From Siderastrea siderea (lineage: Eukaryota; Cnidaria; Anthozoa; Scleractinia; Rhizangiidae), in assembly GCA_964030785.1 (NCBI GenBank), contig OZ034968.1, positions 66,613,399 through 66,677,398 on the forward strand: a DNA stretch of 64,000 nucleotides. The letters are read 5' to 3'. Shown in pieces: positions 9,600 to 21,800 of the stretch. The position numbers and the translations under genes are program-made. Positions within the stretch are counted from its first letter, which is position 1. Each line of letters opens with the position of its first letter. The notes under the pieces were generated by a model. It was not told the origin of the DNA. It did no database searches and saw nothing but the letters and a program-made list of their open reading frames with translations.

Positions 9600-12340
9600 A
9601 TATCACAAACAGGGCAAACATGAGTTCACAATCGGCAACAAGGACAAAATAAGTAGGCAATTTGTATATTCCCGAATCTCAACTTCTTCGACAAAAGCAA
9701 AAAGAAAGCATCTCGACTTCTTTTCAGTGACTTCTCAACGAACGGAACTGAATAACACAAACTGCAATTATTGTGTTTCTCACTGGATTATGGTCGCAAC
9801 ACCGGATGCAAGGAGTGCTCACATAAGTTGGCGTCGCAACCAAGGCAACAAGGACAAAATAATTAGGCAATTTGTATATTGCAGTCCCGAATTTCAACTC
9901 CTTCAACAAAAGTAAAAAGAAAGCATCTCGACTTCTTTTCAGTGTCTTCTCGACGAACAGAACTGAATAACACAAACTGCAATTATTGTGTTTCTCACTG
10001 GATTATGGTCGCAACACTGGATGCAAGGAGTGCTCACATAAGTTGGCGTCGGCAACCAAGGCAACAAGGACAAAATAATTAGGCAATTTGTATATTGCAG
10101 TCCCGAATTTCAACTCCTTCAACAAAAGTAAAAAGAAAGCATCTCGACTTCTTTTCGGTGTCTTCTCGACGAACGGAACTGAATAACACAAACTGCAATT
10201 ATTGTGTTTCTCACTGGATTATGGTCGCAACACCGGATGCAAGGAGTGCTCACATAAGTTGGCGTCGCAACCAAGGCAACAAGGACAAAATAATTAGGCA
10301 ATTTGTATATTGCAGTCCGGAATCTCAACTCCTTCGACAAAAGCAAAAAGAAAGCGTCTCGACTTCTTTTCAGTGTCTTCTCGACGAACAGAACTGAATA
10401 ACACAAACTGCAATTATTGTGTTTCTCACTGGATTATGGTCGCAACACCGGATGCAAGGAGTGCTCACATAAGTTGGCGTCGGCAACCAAGGCAACAAGG
10501 ACAAAATAATTAGGCAATTTGTATATTGCAGTCCCGAATCTCAACTCCTTCGACAAAAGCAAAAAGAAAGCGTCTCGACTTCTCTTCAGTGTCTTCTCGA
10601 CGAACAGAACTGAATAACACAAACTGCAATTATTGTGTTTCTCACTGGATTATGGTCGCAACACCGGATGCAAGGAGTGCTCACATAAGTTGGCGTCGGC
10701 AACCAAGGCAACAAGGACAAAATTATTAGGCAATTTGTATATTGCAGTCCCGAATTTCAACTCCTTCAACAAAAGCAAAAAGAAAGCGTCTCGACTTCTT
10801 TTCAGTGTCTTCTCGACGAACAGAACTGAATAACACAAACTGCAATTATTGTGTTTCTCACTGGATTATGGTCGCAACACCGGATGCAAGGAGTGCTCAC
10901 ATAAGTTGGCGTCGGCAACCAAGGCAACAAGGACAAAATAATTAGGCAATTTGTATATTGCAGTCCCGAATCTCAACTCCTTCAACAAAAGTTAAAAGAA
11001 AGCATCTCGACTTCTTTTCAGTGTCTTCTCGACGAACAGAACTGAATAACACAAACTGCAATTATTGTGTTTCTCACTGGATTATGGTCGCAACACCGGA
11101 TGCAAGGAGTGCTCACATAAGTTGGCGTCGGCAACCAAGGCAACAAGGACAAAATAATTAGGCAATTTGTATATTGCAGTCCCGAATTTCAACTCCTTCA
11201 ACAAAAGTAAAAAGAAAGCGTCTCGACTTCTTTTCAGTGTCTTCTCGACGAACAGAACTGAATAACACAAACTGCAATTATTGTGTTTCTCACTGGATTA
11301 TGGTCGCAACACCGGATGCAAGGAGTGCTCACATAAGTTGGCGTCGGCAACCAAGGCAACAAGGACAAAATAATTAGGCAATTTGTATATTGCAGTCCCG
11401 AATCTCAACTCCTTCGACAAAAGCAAAAAGAAAGCGTCTCGACTTCTCTTCAGTGTCTTCTCGACGAACAGAACTGAATAACACAAACTGCAATTATTGT
11501 GTTTCTCACTGGATTATGGTCGCAACACCGGATGCAAGGAGTGCTCACATAAGTTGGCGTCGGCAACCAAGGCAACAAGGACAAAATTATTAGGCAATTT
11601 GTATATTGCAGTCCCGAATTTCAACTCCTTCGACAAAAGCAAAAAGAAAGCGTCTCGACTTCTTTTCAGTGTCTTCTCGACGAACAGAACTGAATAACAC
11701 AAACTGCAATTATTGTGTTTCTCACTGGATTATGGTCGCAACACCGGATGCAAGGAGTGCTCACATAAGTTGGCGTCGGCAACCAAGGCAACAAGGACAA
11801 AATAATTAGGCAATTTGTATATTGCAGTCCCGAATCTCAACTCCTTCGACAAAAGTAAAAAGAAAGCGTCTCGACTTCTTTTCAGTGTCTTCTCGACGAA
11901 CAGAACTGAATAACACAAACTGCAATTATTGTGTTTCTCACTGGATTATGGTCGCAACACCGGATGCAAGGAGTGCTCACATAAGTTGGCGTCGCAACCA
12001 AGGCAACAAGGACAAAATAATTAGGCAATTTGCATATTGCAGTCCCGAATTTCAACTCCTTCAACAAAAGTAAAAAGAAAGCGTCTCGACTTCTTTTCAG
12101 TGTCTTCTCGACGAACAGAACTGAATAACACAAACTGCAATTATTGTGTTTCTCACTGGATTATGGTCGCAACACCGGATGCAAGGAGTGCTCACATAAG
12201 TTGGCGTCGCAACCAAGGCAACAAGGACAAAATAATTAGGCAATTTGTATCTTGCAGTCCTGAATCTCGACTTCTTCGTCAATAGCGAAAAGAAAGCATC
12301 TCTACTTCTTCTCGACGAACAAAACTGAATAAAAAAGGTG
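9600..12340. repeat. Satellite array, about 216-bp unit, about 12.5 copies
   Basis: A phrase containing GTGCTCACATAAGTTGGCGTC recurs 12 times at 215-216-base spacing from about 9810 to 12190. Eight units read GGCGTCGGCAACC and are 216 bp. Four read GGCGTCGCAACC and are 215 bp; these lie at the two ends plus one near 10260. The first and last units are the most diverged. The unit at 10526 (with TTCTCTTCAG and AAAATTATTAGG) and its neighbour recur 864 bases (four units) later at 11390, so a higher-order repeat is superimposed. Each unit carries stop codons on both strands. The many 62-67-codon frames are by-products of the repeat and are not genes. Confidence 0.93.
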
Positions 12341-13648
12341 CAATGTTTGTGTTTCTTATTAGAATATGCCATTTTGTTCTAAGAAACAAAAGTAGATATT
12401 GAAACGAAGGTTTTCCCAATCGAGTAACGTAGTTCGAAAAATAAAGACTCGCTAGGATCGGAAGTTCTGCTCGACTTTGTTGTTCTATCATGTGCGTTTA
12501 GCAGCAGACACCGACTGCATACAAAGTTAACATAATGAAGTTGTGGGTGACAATTCAGGTGAGAGTCACTATCATTCTCGCAATATGCTAATACTACAAG
12601 TAAATACCCGCAAAATCCCCGATAAGAAACTCTTAATCGCATTGTTTTTCATAAAACTGCATGTCAAACACTTTATCCACCTGTTAGCTGGAAACAGGGT
12701 GGAAGTAAAACACCTTACAATTGATGAGTTATGATGCTACAGACAGCTGTACCTAGTGTATGGTACAAATCAAACACATCAAAACACACTTACAACGCGA
12801 AACCAACCCCAATGCTCTTAACTTTGAAAAGGTTTAAATAACAATACGTTATACACTACTCCATTGTGCTGCATATAGTGTGATGGGCAAGGACAGAAAA
12901 AGATAATTAAAAATTATGTCGTAATGTTATGCGATAATACAAGAATGCGAAAACAACATTTTATTTGAGAGGGGTAGCAGAGGGGAGTGAGGTTTGCGCG
13001 TGCAAATTTTTTTTTTTTTTGTGAACACAACAACCGTCTTCCCGCAAGTTAGGCAGGAACTTAATTCTCGTAAGCCAACTCATCCATCGCTTCTCCCCTC
13101 AAAAAAAACCCTCATAAATAAAATGGTTCACCCTTAGTATTTCGTGAACCAAGAAAATCGTTGGCCATTTCTCTGGTAACCCGTCTGACAAGGCATGACA
13201 CGGCTGATGGCACCCACTAGCTACAAGGGAAATCTAAAACCGATAAGCAAATTATGTAAAAATAATACTGTAGTACAACGGTTGGAATTTGAGAAAAATA
13301 ATTAATTATTCACATTCTTTGGAATTGTTTTTCTTGTATGGTTTTCTCACATGGACCTGTTCAAGAATAAGAGGTTTTGCTTTAAAATAGTTCGCGACAT
13401 ACAGCTATGCCTAGACGGGAGAGACGTTACAGGAGAGTGGAACTCATGCGCTCAGCGACTCGCGTGTTCGCACGCTCCTCTCGAAGACAGAAGCCTTTGT
13501 CGTAAGCGTCTAGTCAAGCAGTACCATGTCTTTATGATAAGACAACTGATAAGAAATATTCAATGATCCACAATTTTTATCTTTCATGAGGAAGACTTTA
13601 AAGCGTTGAGCTCCTGACAACTTGAGGAAGCTAAGGGACGTAACATTA
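12341..13648. other. Non-coding, AT-rich
   Basis: No gene is recognised. A poly-T run is at about 13008-13020. Short frames here have no recognisable content. Confidence 0.4.
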
Positions 13649-14131
13649 GGGGCCGATTACATGAGGCGGGCATGCCTGGTTAGCCGGGCTGGCTAGCTCT
13701 GCCGCGATGACTAATTAGCCCAGTATTACATGAGGTGAGCCAGCCCACGGCCTGATTTTAGAGGCTGTCGTGTGAAAAGATGGTTAACTCAAAGGGAATG
13801 AACCGAGTGATTTTACTTTTGCTAATCCATTATTTTGGTGTATTATTTTCAGTTTTATGTAGCTTTATGGCTTTACGGTTTGAGAAATATTGACCTTCGT
13901 GGTGCTCCATTTTGCTCTGAAGCGAAATTTAATGACGAAAAAGTGTTGGCCCGGTCCGGGAAATCGCGATTCTACATGGTAAATTTTCAGCCCGTCTAGC
14001 CGGGATCCCGGTATCGCGATATCGGGATTCCAGCTGGCCGGGCTGAGATTTTTCCAGGTAATCGCGAAGTTAAGTTTTATTGTGTTTAACAGACGTGCCG
14101 AGATCCCGGCAAACCATGCCAGCCCGGCACC
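13649..14131. mobile_element. Harbinger-like MITE
   Basis: TTA occurs at 13646-13648 and 14132-14134. The ends are GGGGCCGATTACATG on the left and the complement of GGTGCCGGGCTGGCATGG on the right. The interior is rich in GCCGGGCTGGC-type palindromes. A TTA duplication with GG-starting inverted ends is typical of PIF/Harbinger elements. No transposase is present, and the terminal match is imperfect. Confidence 0.5.
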
Positions 14132-15802
14132 TTAGAAAAGATTTTTTCTTTTGGAGGGGGGGGGGAGTACAGAAAAAAATAATGCAAGGGAAAATTTAGA
14201 ATAAAATGAGTGAAAAAAATTCATGGAAAGTGAGTAGCCTCGAAAAAAAGGCTCTTGAATACCCAAAAATATGTATTCCTATAAGGGAAATGTTAACGAA
14301 AAAAATTCGTGCAGCTCGAAATTCCCCCCCCCCCCCCCTCATTACATTTCTAATGGTCCGTCTCTTAGCAGGCTGTGGAGAGGGCCTGACCTTTTGCGTT
14401 TCTCTGTCAAGTCCGCAGTCTTTTATCCGCGATTAACATGATTTTGCCGACAATAGTGTCAAATGTCCAATTGCCGCCACCTCCAAGTGTAAGAAAATAC
14501 ACGACCTTGTCCAGTCATAAAAATTAACTGTTCTACAACTGAATCATGTTTGCGAGCACATTCGATCAATTAGATGCAAGAAGACCAGGAATAAAGTGAG
14601 ATTATGTTTGACAAATTATAATAGCGGAAATTGTGGGCGCGCGATGGTTTCATCCCACAAAATGCCATGTCAATCACAAAGCGAGTCAGCCTGGCGAGTA
14701 AGTTTTCGTCGTCGCCAGCAATTGACAGACGAATAGTTCCTGCAAATTTCATTTTCCAAAACACGTTTGGCAGAAAAAAAGATGAACAAAACAATCAAAT
14801 AATAAATTCAGGCAGGTTTCTGTGCTGACATTATCGGATTTCGGGACACATACATACACTACAAGAGCATGTTCAGAGAAAACAATTACAGGATTGAAAT
14901 CAACTGTACGTCCACAGTAATTGGGTTTAGAAAGTTTAATATCTACGACATTTTCTGTGAAAGTGACTGGTTTCTACTTCCTTTAACACATTTCCAACAG
15001 CGTGCGAAATAACGAGGACAAAAGGATTATAATCTCAAAAGCTAAAGACAACGCCTCGCGAGTGTCCAGTAATTTCCCGTCAAATTCACATCGGCGAGGG
15101 TAAATTCATAACGCGTAGAAAAAAATAGTTCAGTGTGAGCACAGAATATATAGAGAGCGACTACACATAACCGTAATCTAGTTACATTAATATCATCACT
15201 GTTACTTTTAAAATGACTAATTGGCGGCTTCGAAAGTACATTTGTACACAGCTGACTCAAAAAGCCTGTGAAAATCTTAACCAAACGAAAATTAGCGCGT
15301 TGAACAACAAACAACAATTGAGAAATTCCACACCATTTTCCACGCAATGTTTGTCCCTTTGAGCGGAGCGTCAACAATGTTTTTGGAGTAAGTCAGCATT
15401 GCACGGCAATCAATAGACGAGATAGACAACGAACAGCAGTCTCTCTTTCCGTTCACTGGGGATGGTCGATGCGCGAACGAAAGGAACACATGAGCGGGCG
15501 CGAAAAATCGCCTTCTGCGTGTGAACGCAACGCGCGTGTCGGGTATTGTAGTGAGCCGATGGTTCTGATGGTTTCGTTTCGCCAGACTTTTCGCAAACAC
15601 ATAGGGAAATGTCGCTACACCTTAAACATTACTTAGGTTTTCAATTGAGCGTAAAGTTGAGAATTGATTTAGATTTGTTGTGTGACTAAATATCAGTCAA
15701 AGTAGGCGTTGCCTGTACGCAGCCGCCTACTATTATTACTGAAGATTCGGATCAACGGATCAACACTTTTTTAAAAAAGACAAAATCCATTTTTTTTTTC
15801 AG
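14132..15802. other. Non-coding; poly-G and poly-C runs
   Basis: Homopolymer runs lie at about 14156-14166 and 14323-14338. GTAAGT-type donors occur at about 14698 and 15390, but no exon can be framed with WDR11. Exons of WDR11 further upstream are not recognised. Confidence 0.35.
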
Positions 15803-18800
15803 CTTAGAGACTTTGAGCACTGAGCGCCGAGAACGGAGGTACCGCGTTCCCTCAAATCATGATGAAATCAGCCCAACAGAAAATTTGGGTGACATGATCT
15901 GGTTTATTTTTTCTTTTGACACATTTCCAGTTGCGTAAAAAAAGCTGAAACGGGCATTTATTTACACAACGCCTGGCAAGTGCAGTTTTCTATAATTTCC
16001 AGTCACACCCATTTTAGGAAGGTAAAATTAATAACGCCTGCAGCACATATGAGGAAACTTTCTCAACTGTTCTGAACTGTGCATTCTCTGCATTCTGCTG
16101 TACAAATAAGCTTATTACCACCCATCACAGATATTAGGTTCGGACTTACTGAATAATTGTAGTGTCGATTTGATACACTCTTACATTGTACACAGCCCGC
16201 AAAGCTGTCTCAACAACGGTGTGTTATCAACCTGATAACGCCAATAAGCATAGTGCTCAATTTAGAATCATGGCACGTCAACCTTTACTACGGATCATCA
16301 CAACTTCTCATTTTTTTAATTTTATCTTTCCCCACTACAGTAGTTACTATGAGCATACCTACATTCGAGCACAACCTGATGATGCCATGTGCATGATGCT
16401 CAATGTTAGAGTGATGACATGTCAACCTGTACTAAGCACCAGCGTAACTTAACATTTTTCAGGGAAATTAAGAATGAAGAATCCCTCCACGCAATTCAAG
16501 AGCAACTGAAGATGATTCCACCGTGAGTAAAATGAGTAACTTAGAGCGGTTTTCAACTGAGTGCCGAATTCGCGTGTTGCTTTGGTTTTGCTTTACTTTG
16601 TTCTGTGATTGGTTAAAAAATTTCGCGCCACCTTTCCCGCGCTTGGCGGCGGTTATATGTTTTTTGCATGGAGTTCTGATTGGTTCATTAGGTAATTTGT
16701 GTTTGTTGTGATTGGCTGGGATAATTACTTTGGTTTTGGTTTTACGAGACTCATTTGAAAAGCGTTCTGATACTGTATGTATTCACATTGCTTGACTGTT
16801 CGTTGGCTGCACCTTAAGGGACATTCTTTTGCTGACGTCATTGATTACAATGCATCCAATATTTGGAAGCTCAATCGACAAAAAAGGTGCATTCAAAAGC
16901 GGAAAAACGTGCAGATATTTGTACACGGGAACTCTTGCCAGACAGCTATTTAATCGTCTGTAATTTTAATGTTTTTCAAAAAGAAATGCACCATTTAATA
17001 TTCAACGTATCCTTCTTGTATTTACCACAGTTATGACACAGTCACTGTATCTGTTTAGCCCTTCTATACTTCTGTCAGAATAAATTATTGTTATTGTTGT
17101 TGTTGTTGATAGAATAATGCTAAGGATGAGGTTTGAAGGAAACTGCAAAAAGTAACCTGGAAGTTCCTCTAGAGCTGGCAAGATCTCACAGACCTTGAAA
17201 ATAATTAGCTTTTAGCTGAGGCATACACCCCACCCCTTGCTTGCTCACTCCTCTGCGGATCAGCGGGTTATGATAGAGTTCGAGTAAACTTTTGCTAAGA
17301 GTATTCGTGTTGGCCCATATTTTGTTGTATGGATCTCTTGTGTGGACCTCTCTTGCCTGCTACCAGTATAGCAGTCTAGGACCTCTTTAAAGAAACTTTT
17401 GTGTAAAGTAAGAACACAGTTAGCCAGTATAGCATGTATTGATTGCATCTCTGTGTATGGGAACTGTTATAAAGCCAGAGGTTACAGAAGATGGTATATT
17501 ATCTGTTAAACGTTTCCTCTAGGGCCACCACAGATATGCTGATGAATTCTACCTTGGGAACAGCGCAGAAAAATGGCATAATTTTTTAGCTGCTTCAATA
17601 TGTTTGCGCAAATCGTCTTCTACACCTTTCTTACGGGAAATCCTTAGTTCCACTAGATTAACTTTTTTATCATGCATATGATATCATGTCAAAATAAAAC
17701 CTTAACAATATAACACGAGAGACATTTGGCATAGTAAAGCGTCATATTCAATGAACTAGTGTCCCCTCGAAACTGAAATGAAGTTGTTATTATTCTTGTT
17801 ATATGAAGGGAACGTTAAATAAAAAATAAAATCAGTATTCTATAGGTTGTTATAGGTTGTTTTGTACCATGTTCCGAGATATAACGAAAATGCCGAAATT
17901 GTTGTTGAAAACTGGTAATTCATTGCTACTGCATTATGCTCTCATGGTAAAATGTTGTTTAAGTTAAAAAGTTAAAGATCAATACTATTTCTATTAATTC
18001 ATTTCAGTTTGTTTGGAGATGAAGCTGAAACAGTGTTTTGGGAAGTTGCTCTTCACTACCTCAGGCGAGAAAAGGCGAGACTTCAGTGTTCAAAACATAA
18101 GGTAATTAATGTAAATTCCCAACTGGCTTGTTGTCCTTTTAAAATAGTGTACTTTGAAACTTCAGTGGAAAAAAAAAGAACGCCTGATCGCAGGTTCCCA
18201 GTGTTAAACCTTAAATCACTTACTGTGGTTCTAACTTTCAAGTCTACGGACAAAATCCTCAAATGTAACTATTCAAATGACAGCTCTTGAAGAGTGCCTT
18301 CCTATGGTGCTGTTAAATTTGCCGTACAGGGTGTTTCTAGCGTTGTTTTTTGTGGAGACATCCTCCTCGCATGACCAAAATGAAAGCTACGGAGCAGTAC
18401 TTTTCTATGGTACTGTTTATTGTGATGTACTAGGTGGCTCCAACGTTTGAGTCTGAGGACAAAATCGTCGAGTATTTCCCTTCAAATGAAAGCTATCGAG
18501 CACTACTTTCCTGCGGTGCTGTATACTTGGCTGCATAAGGTGATTCTAACTTTTAAGTCCATGAGAGAACTCCATTCAAATGAAAGTGTGACCATTCAAA
18601 TGAAAGCTGTTGAGCAGTACTTCCCTTCAGTGTTGCTTGTTTCTCGCTTTTTTCTAAAACGAAATTTTGTATTTTTTTTTTTAGTTTTGAGCTTTTGCGC
18701 TCGTAGTAGTGAAGAGTTAAATAATGTACCGCATTGCTAACTTGCTTTTCTAGACTGAACACCAGCCCTCCTCGAACAGTCGTTCCAGATCCTACTCGGT

Positions 18801-21800
18801 CGATTTATTTAACCCATCTGAGTCCACGTCCAAAATCAAACGAAGCTTCAGTTCGAGGAGCCTGGATCTGCTGTCAATTGACGATGACCTTGACTTCTGT
18901 GGCCGAGAGGAGACTGGTGTGAGTGAAAGTGAAAGCTGCTGTTGTTACCCAGTTTCTCTCGACACCTGTTATGACATCATCAGTGACACAGATGCATTCC
19001 AGGTATGCTGTGATTTGATTGCACCCACTCCACCTTTGAAGAAAGTAAATTCTTGACTCTTCCCTCCCTCACTATAGAATACCCTAAAGCCCAAGTAATA
19101 CGGGCAAAATTTTCGTGCAACTTGTTGCATATCAGTGTTGCGTTGGAAGTTGAGATTTGCGCGTACGGAGCCACGCCCACACTTAACAAATTTCTCATGT
19201 TGCAAAAAGTGGAAATAAAATTAGTCGACTTTCTGCAGCATGAGAGTTTAGTAAAAATGTTTGATTACTTGCTGTTATTTACCAGTGTTAATCCAACAAT
19301 GGACAGTGTTAGTCCAACTTTGTCCCGTGATATTCCAACATTGTCTGATGTACTAGCCGGGCTACTCCAACAATTGGCCAGTATTAATCCAACATCGACA
19401 AATATTAATCCATCATTGTCCAACATTGTTAGTGGGAAATCTACCAGTACAGTAATGACCAAACATTGACCAATGTCAGTGCAGTATTGTTTTCCTTTAT
19501 TTAGAGAAGTCAACTTGACCGCCTTGCTCTTCATGACAGCAAGAGATCCACGTATGACCACACAAGGAAATGCGCCGAAACTCTTGTGCTGCTAGGACAG
19601 GTATGTACGTATTTTAGAGTTACTGCTCTATACCCTTTATTGTAAGCGTAAAAGTGTACAGTTTGTTGTGTAACCCATGAGTTATTGTACAAAATGTTGT
19701 GCAAGGTGATTGTCAACAGTGCGCTGGAGTTCGTCTAGAATGCGTCGGCAGCACTCCTTGAGATGACAGTCTACAGTCTGAAATCATGAATATATGAAAC
19801 TCATATATTTGAACTGCGGAATAAAGAATAAGTAAGGAAGATCCTCGCAGTTATTAACACAACTTATGCAGTTGCGAAAAGAAAGCCTGAAAAAATCAGG
19901 CTTGCCGGGATTCGAACCCTGACCTCTGCGATACCGGTGCAGCGCTCTAACCAATTGAGCTATCAAGCCAACTGGGAGCTGGTCATTAAATTGGTTCGTA
20001 ATATACCCGGGAAAGATGAAGATGAAATCATGAATATATGAAACTCATATATTTGAACTGCGGAATAAAGAATAAGTAAGGAAGATCCTCGCAGTTATTA
20101 ACACAACTTATGCAGTTGCGAAAAGAAAGCCTGAAAAAATCAGGCTTGCCGGGATTCGTCTACAGTCTCTCCACCATAGCTTATAGAAGGTTATCATGGA
20201 AAAGTAGTTTGCGAACAAGCGGCGATTTTAAACGCAACATTCACCACCCTGTGACGCAGCGCTTTTTCAACGATTTTGTAGCGCAAACGTTTGGTGTGGC
20301 AACATGTTGTAAGCTTTTGGAAACTTGCAACACGTTGTCGCAACGCAGTGTCTAATTAAACGTCGTCCGTGTCGTCCAACACGGAGTTAACTTTTAACGT
20401 AAGAGCGATCTTTTTCACTTTACCAATTCTTTCCACTTATAGCCGGCTTCCATATGTTGTGTGTTTCTTGCAGGCTGACAGAGCAGTTCAGCTGTTTCTG
20501 GAGACAGATGCTGCTAATGATAACTATTATGTAGACTCTCTCAGGTACGAGGACACATTTTGCTCTTTCTAACGATGATGACATCAAGGTGAATTTTCTT
20601 TTCTCAAAACTATGTTCAGACTCTTTCCACAGAGGTGTAAAATGGGTACCGATGACAAACTGCTGCGGGTTCACGTCACGGAAACCGGATTTTAGTGCGT
20701 CGAAGGTTTGCGACCTGCGTGGGAATTCAGTTACCTTATTACCCGTCCTTGCTCCTCTTTACTTTATCATTTCTTTCTGGTTAATTTCATGCGATGTACA
20801 GTGCGTCCAATTTATACTCTTTATGCCCCAGTAGTGACAAGCATCTAATTTTTCCTTAGAATGTCAGTAATTGGTCAAATATGCAGGTGTTGAGAGTAAA
20901 GGTCACCAAAGATGTTATGTCTTGATGTTTGACCAGATTCTCCTAGGTAGTATCATAAAAGATAAATGGAGAACGTTTAGAACCTGCATGTTGATATTGG
21001 GGCTTGAAGTGAAGGGTTCATCAACCTGCATACTTTCATGAGATCGCCTATCCTTTTAGAATTCAAGGGTAGCAGTCAGGAAACCAACTGAAGGCCAAAC
21101 ATGAACTCGAGTTGATTTTCTGACATCTAGAGAGCTTTTCAAATGAGTGTAAAAGTAATTACCCCAGCCAATCACAACAAACACAAATTACCCAATGAAC
21201 CAATCAGAACTCGAGGCAATGGCGCGGGAAAACGCGTGCGAGCAAGTCGCGATTGATTTGAGTTTTACTTGTGATTGGTCGAGAAAGTGGCGCGAGATTT
21301 TTTTAACAAATCACAGAGCGAAGTGAGCAAAACCAAACCAAAACGCGAATTGTCTTCGACACTCAATTGAAAACTGCTCTATCCGCCAATTCTGATTCAA
21401 CAGTCAATTTCCACGAGAGCTTGCAACTGGATTAGTTACATGTGACCACATCTTGCTGCTTCTCACCCCAACCACCCTTGATCCTTAAACCCGTAGAGTA
21501 TTTATTGATCTTTTTTTGTGTGTGTGTGGTCTCTCTTTAGGGCCTGTTTGGTTGCAACAATCCGCTCTTCTGGAGCTTCTCAAAGCACCATAAAACTTGT
21601 GGCAACAAATCTTATTGCCAGCGGAAAATTAGCAGGTTAGTAAGTTTTAAATCAATTCCTCTGTTACCAAAACGTTTTTGGACCTCGCCGCACCTGTTAC
21701 CCCAGTTAATTCGAGTTGTGGATAGTTTTTCCAAAGTTTTAATTTTATCTTGGACAGAAAAACCATTTTGTACTACTTAAAATCTATGAATTCGCAATTC

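Noticed and set aside
9600..12340. CRISPR array
   Set aside because: Units are long and nearly identical throughout, with no spacer/repeat alternation, and the genome is eukaryotic.
9547..12372. More than 20 overlapping frames of 62-122 codons on both strands
   Set aside because: All are the same 216-bp satellite unit read repeatedly. Each unit contains stops and has no start context.
14631..14828. Possible WDR11 exon ending at a GTAAGT donor near 14698
   Set aside because: The acceptor is poor, the phase does not fit the 15803 exon, and the residues are not recognisable.
19053..19469. 138-codon plus-strand ORF
   Set aside because: It lies in a WDR11 intron and is mostly a degenerate minisatellite.
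19899..19969. tRNA-Thr gene
   Set aside because: It is embedded in a target-duplication-flanked repeat, has mismatches in the stems and C at position 33, and recurs in the window. It is a SINE head.
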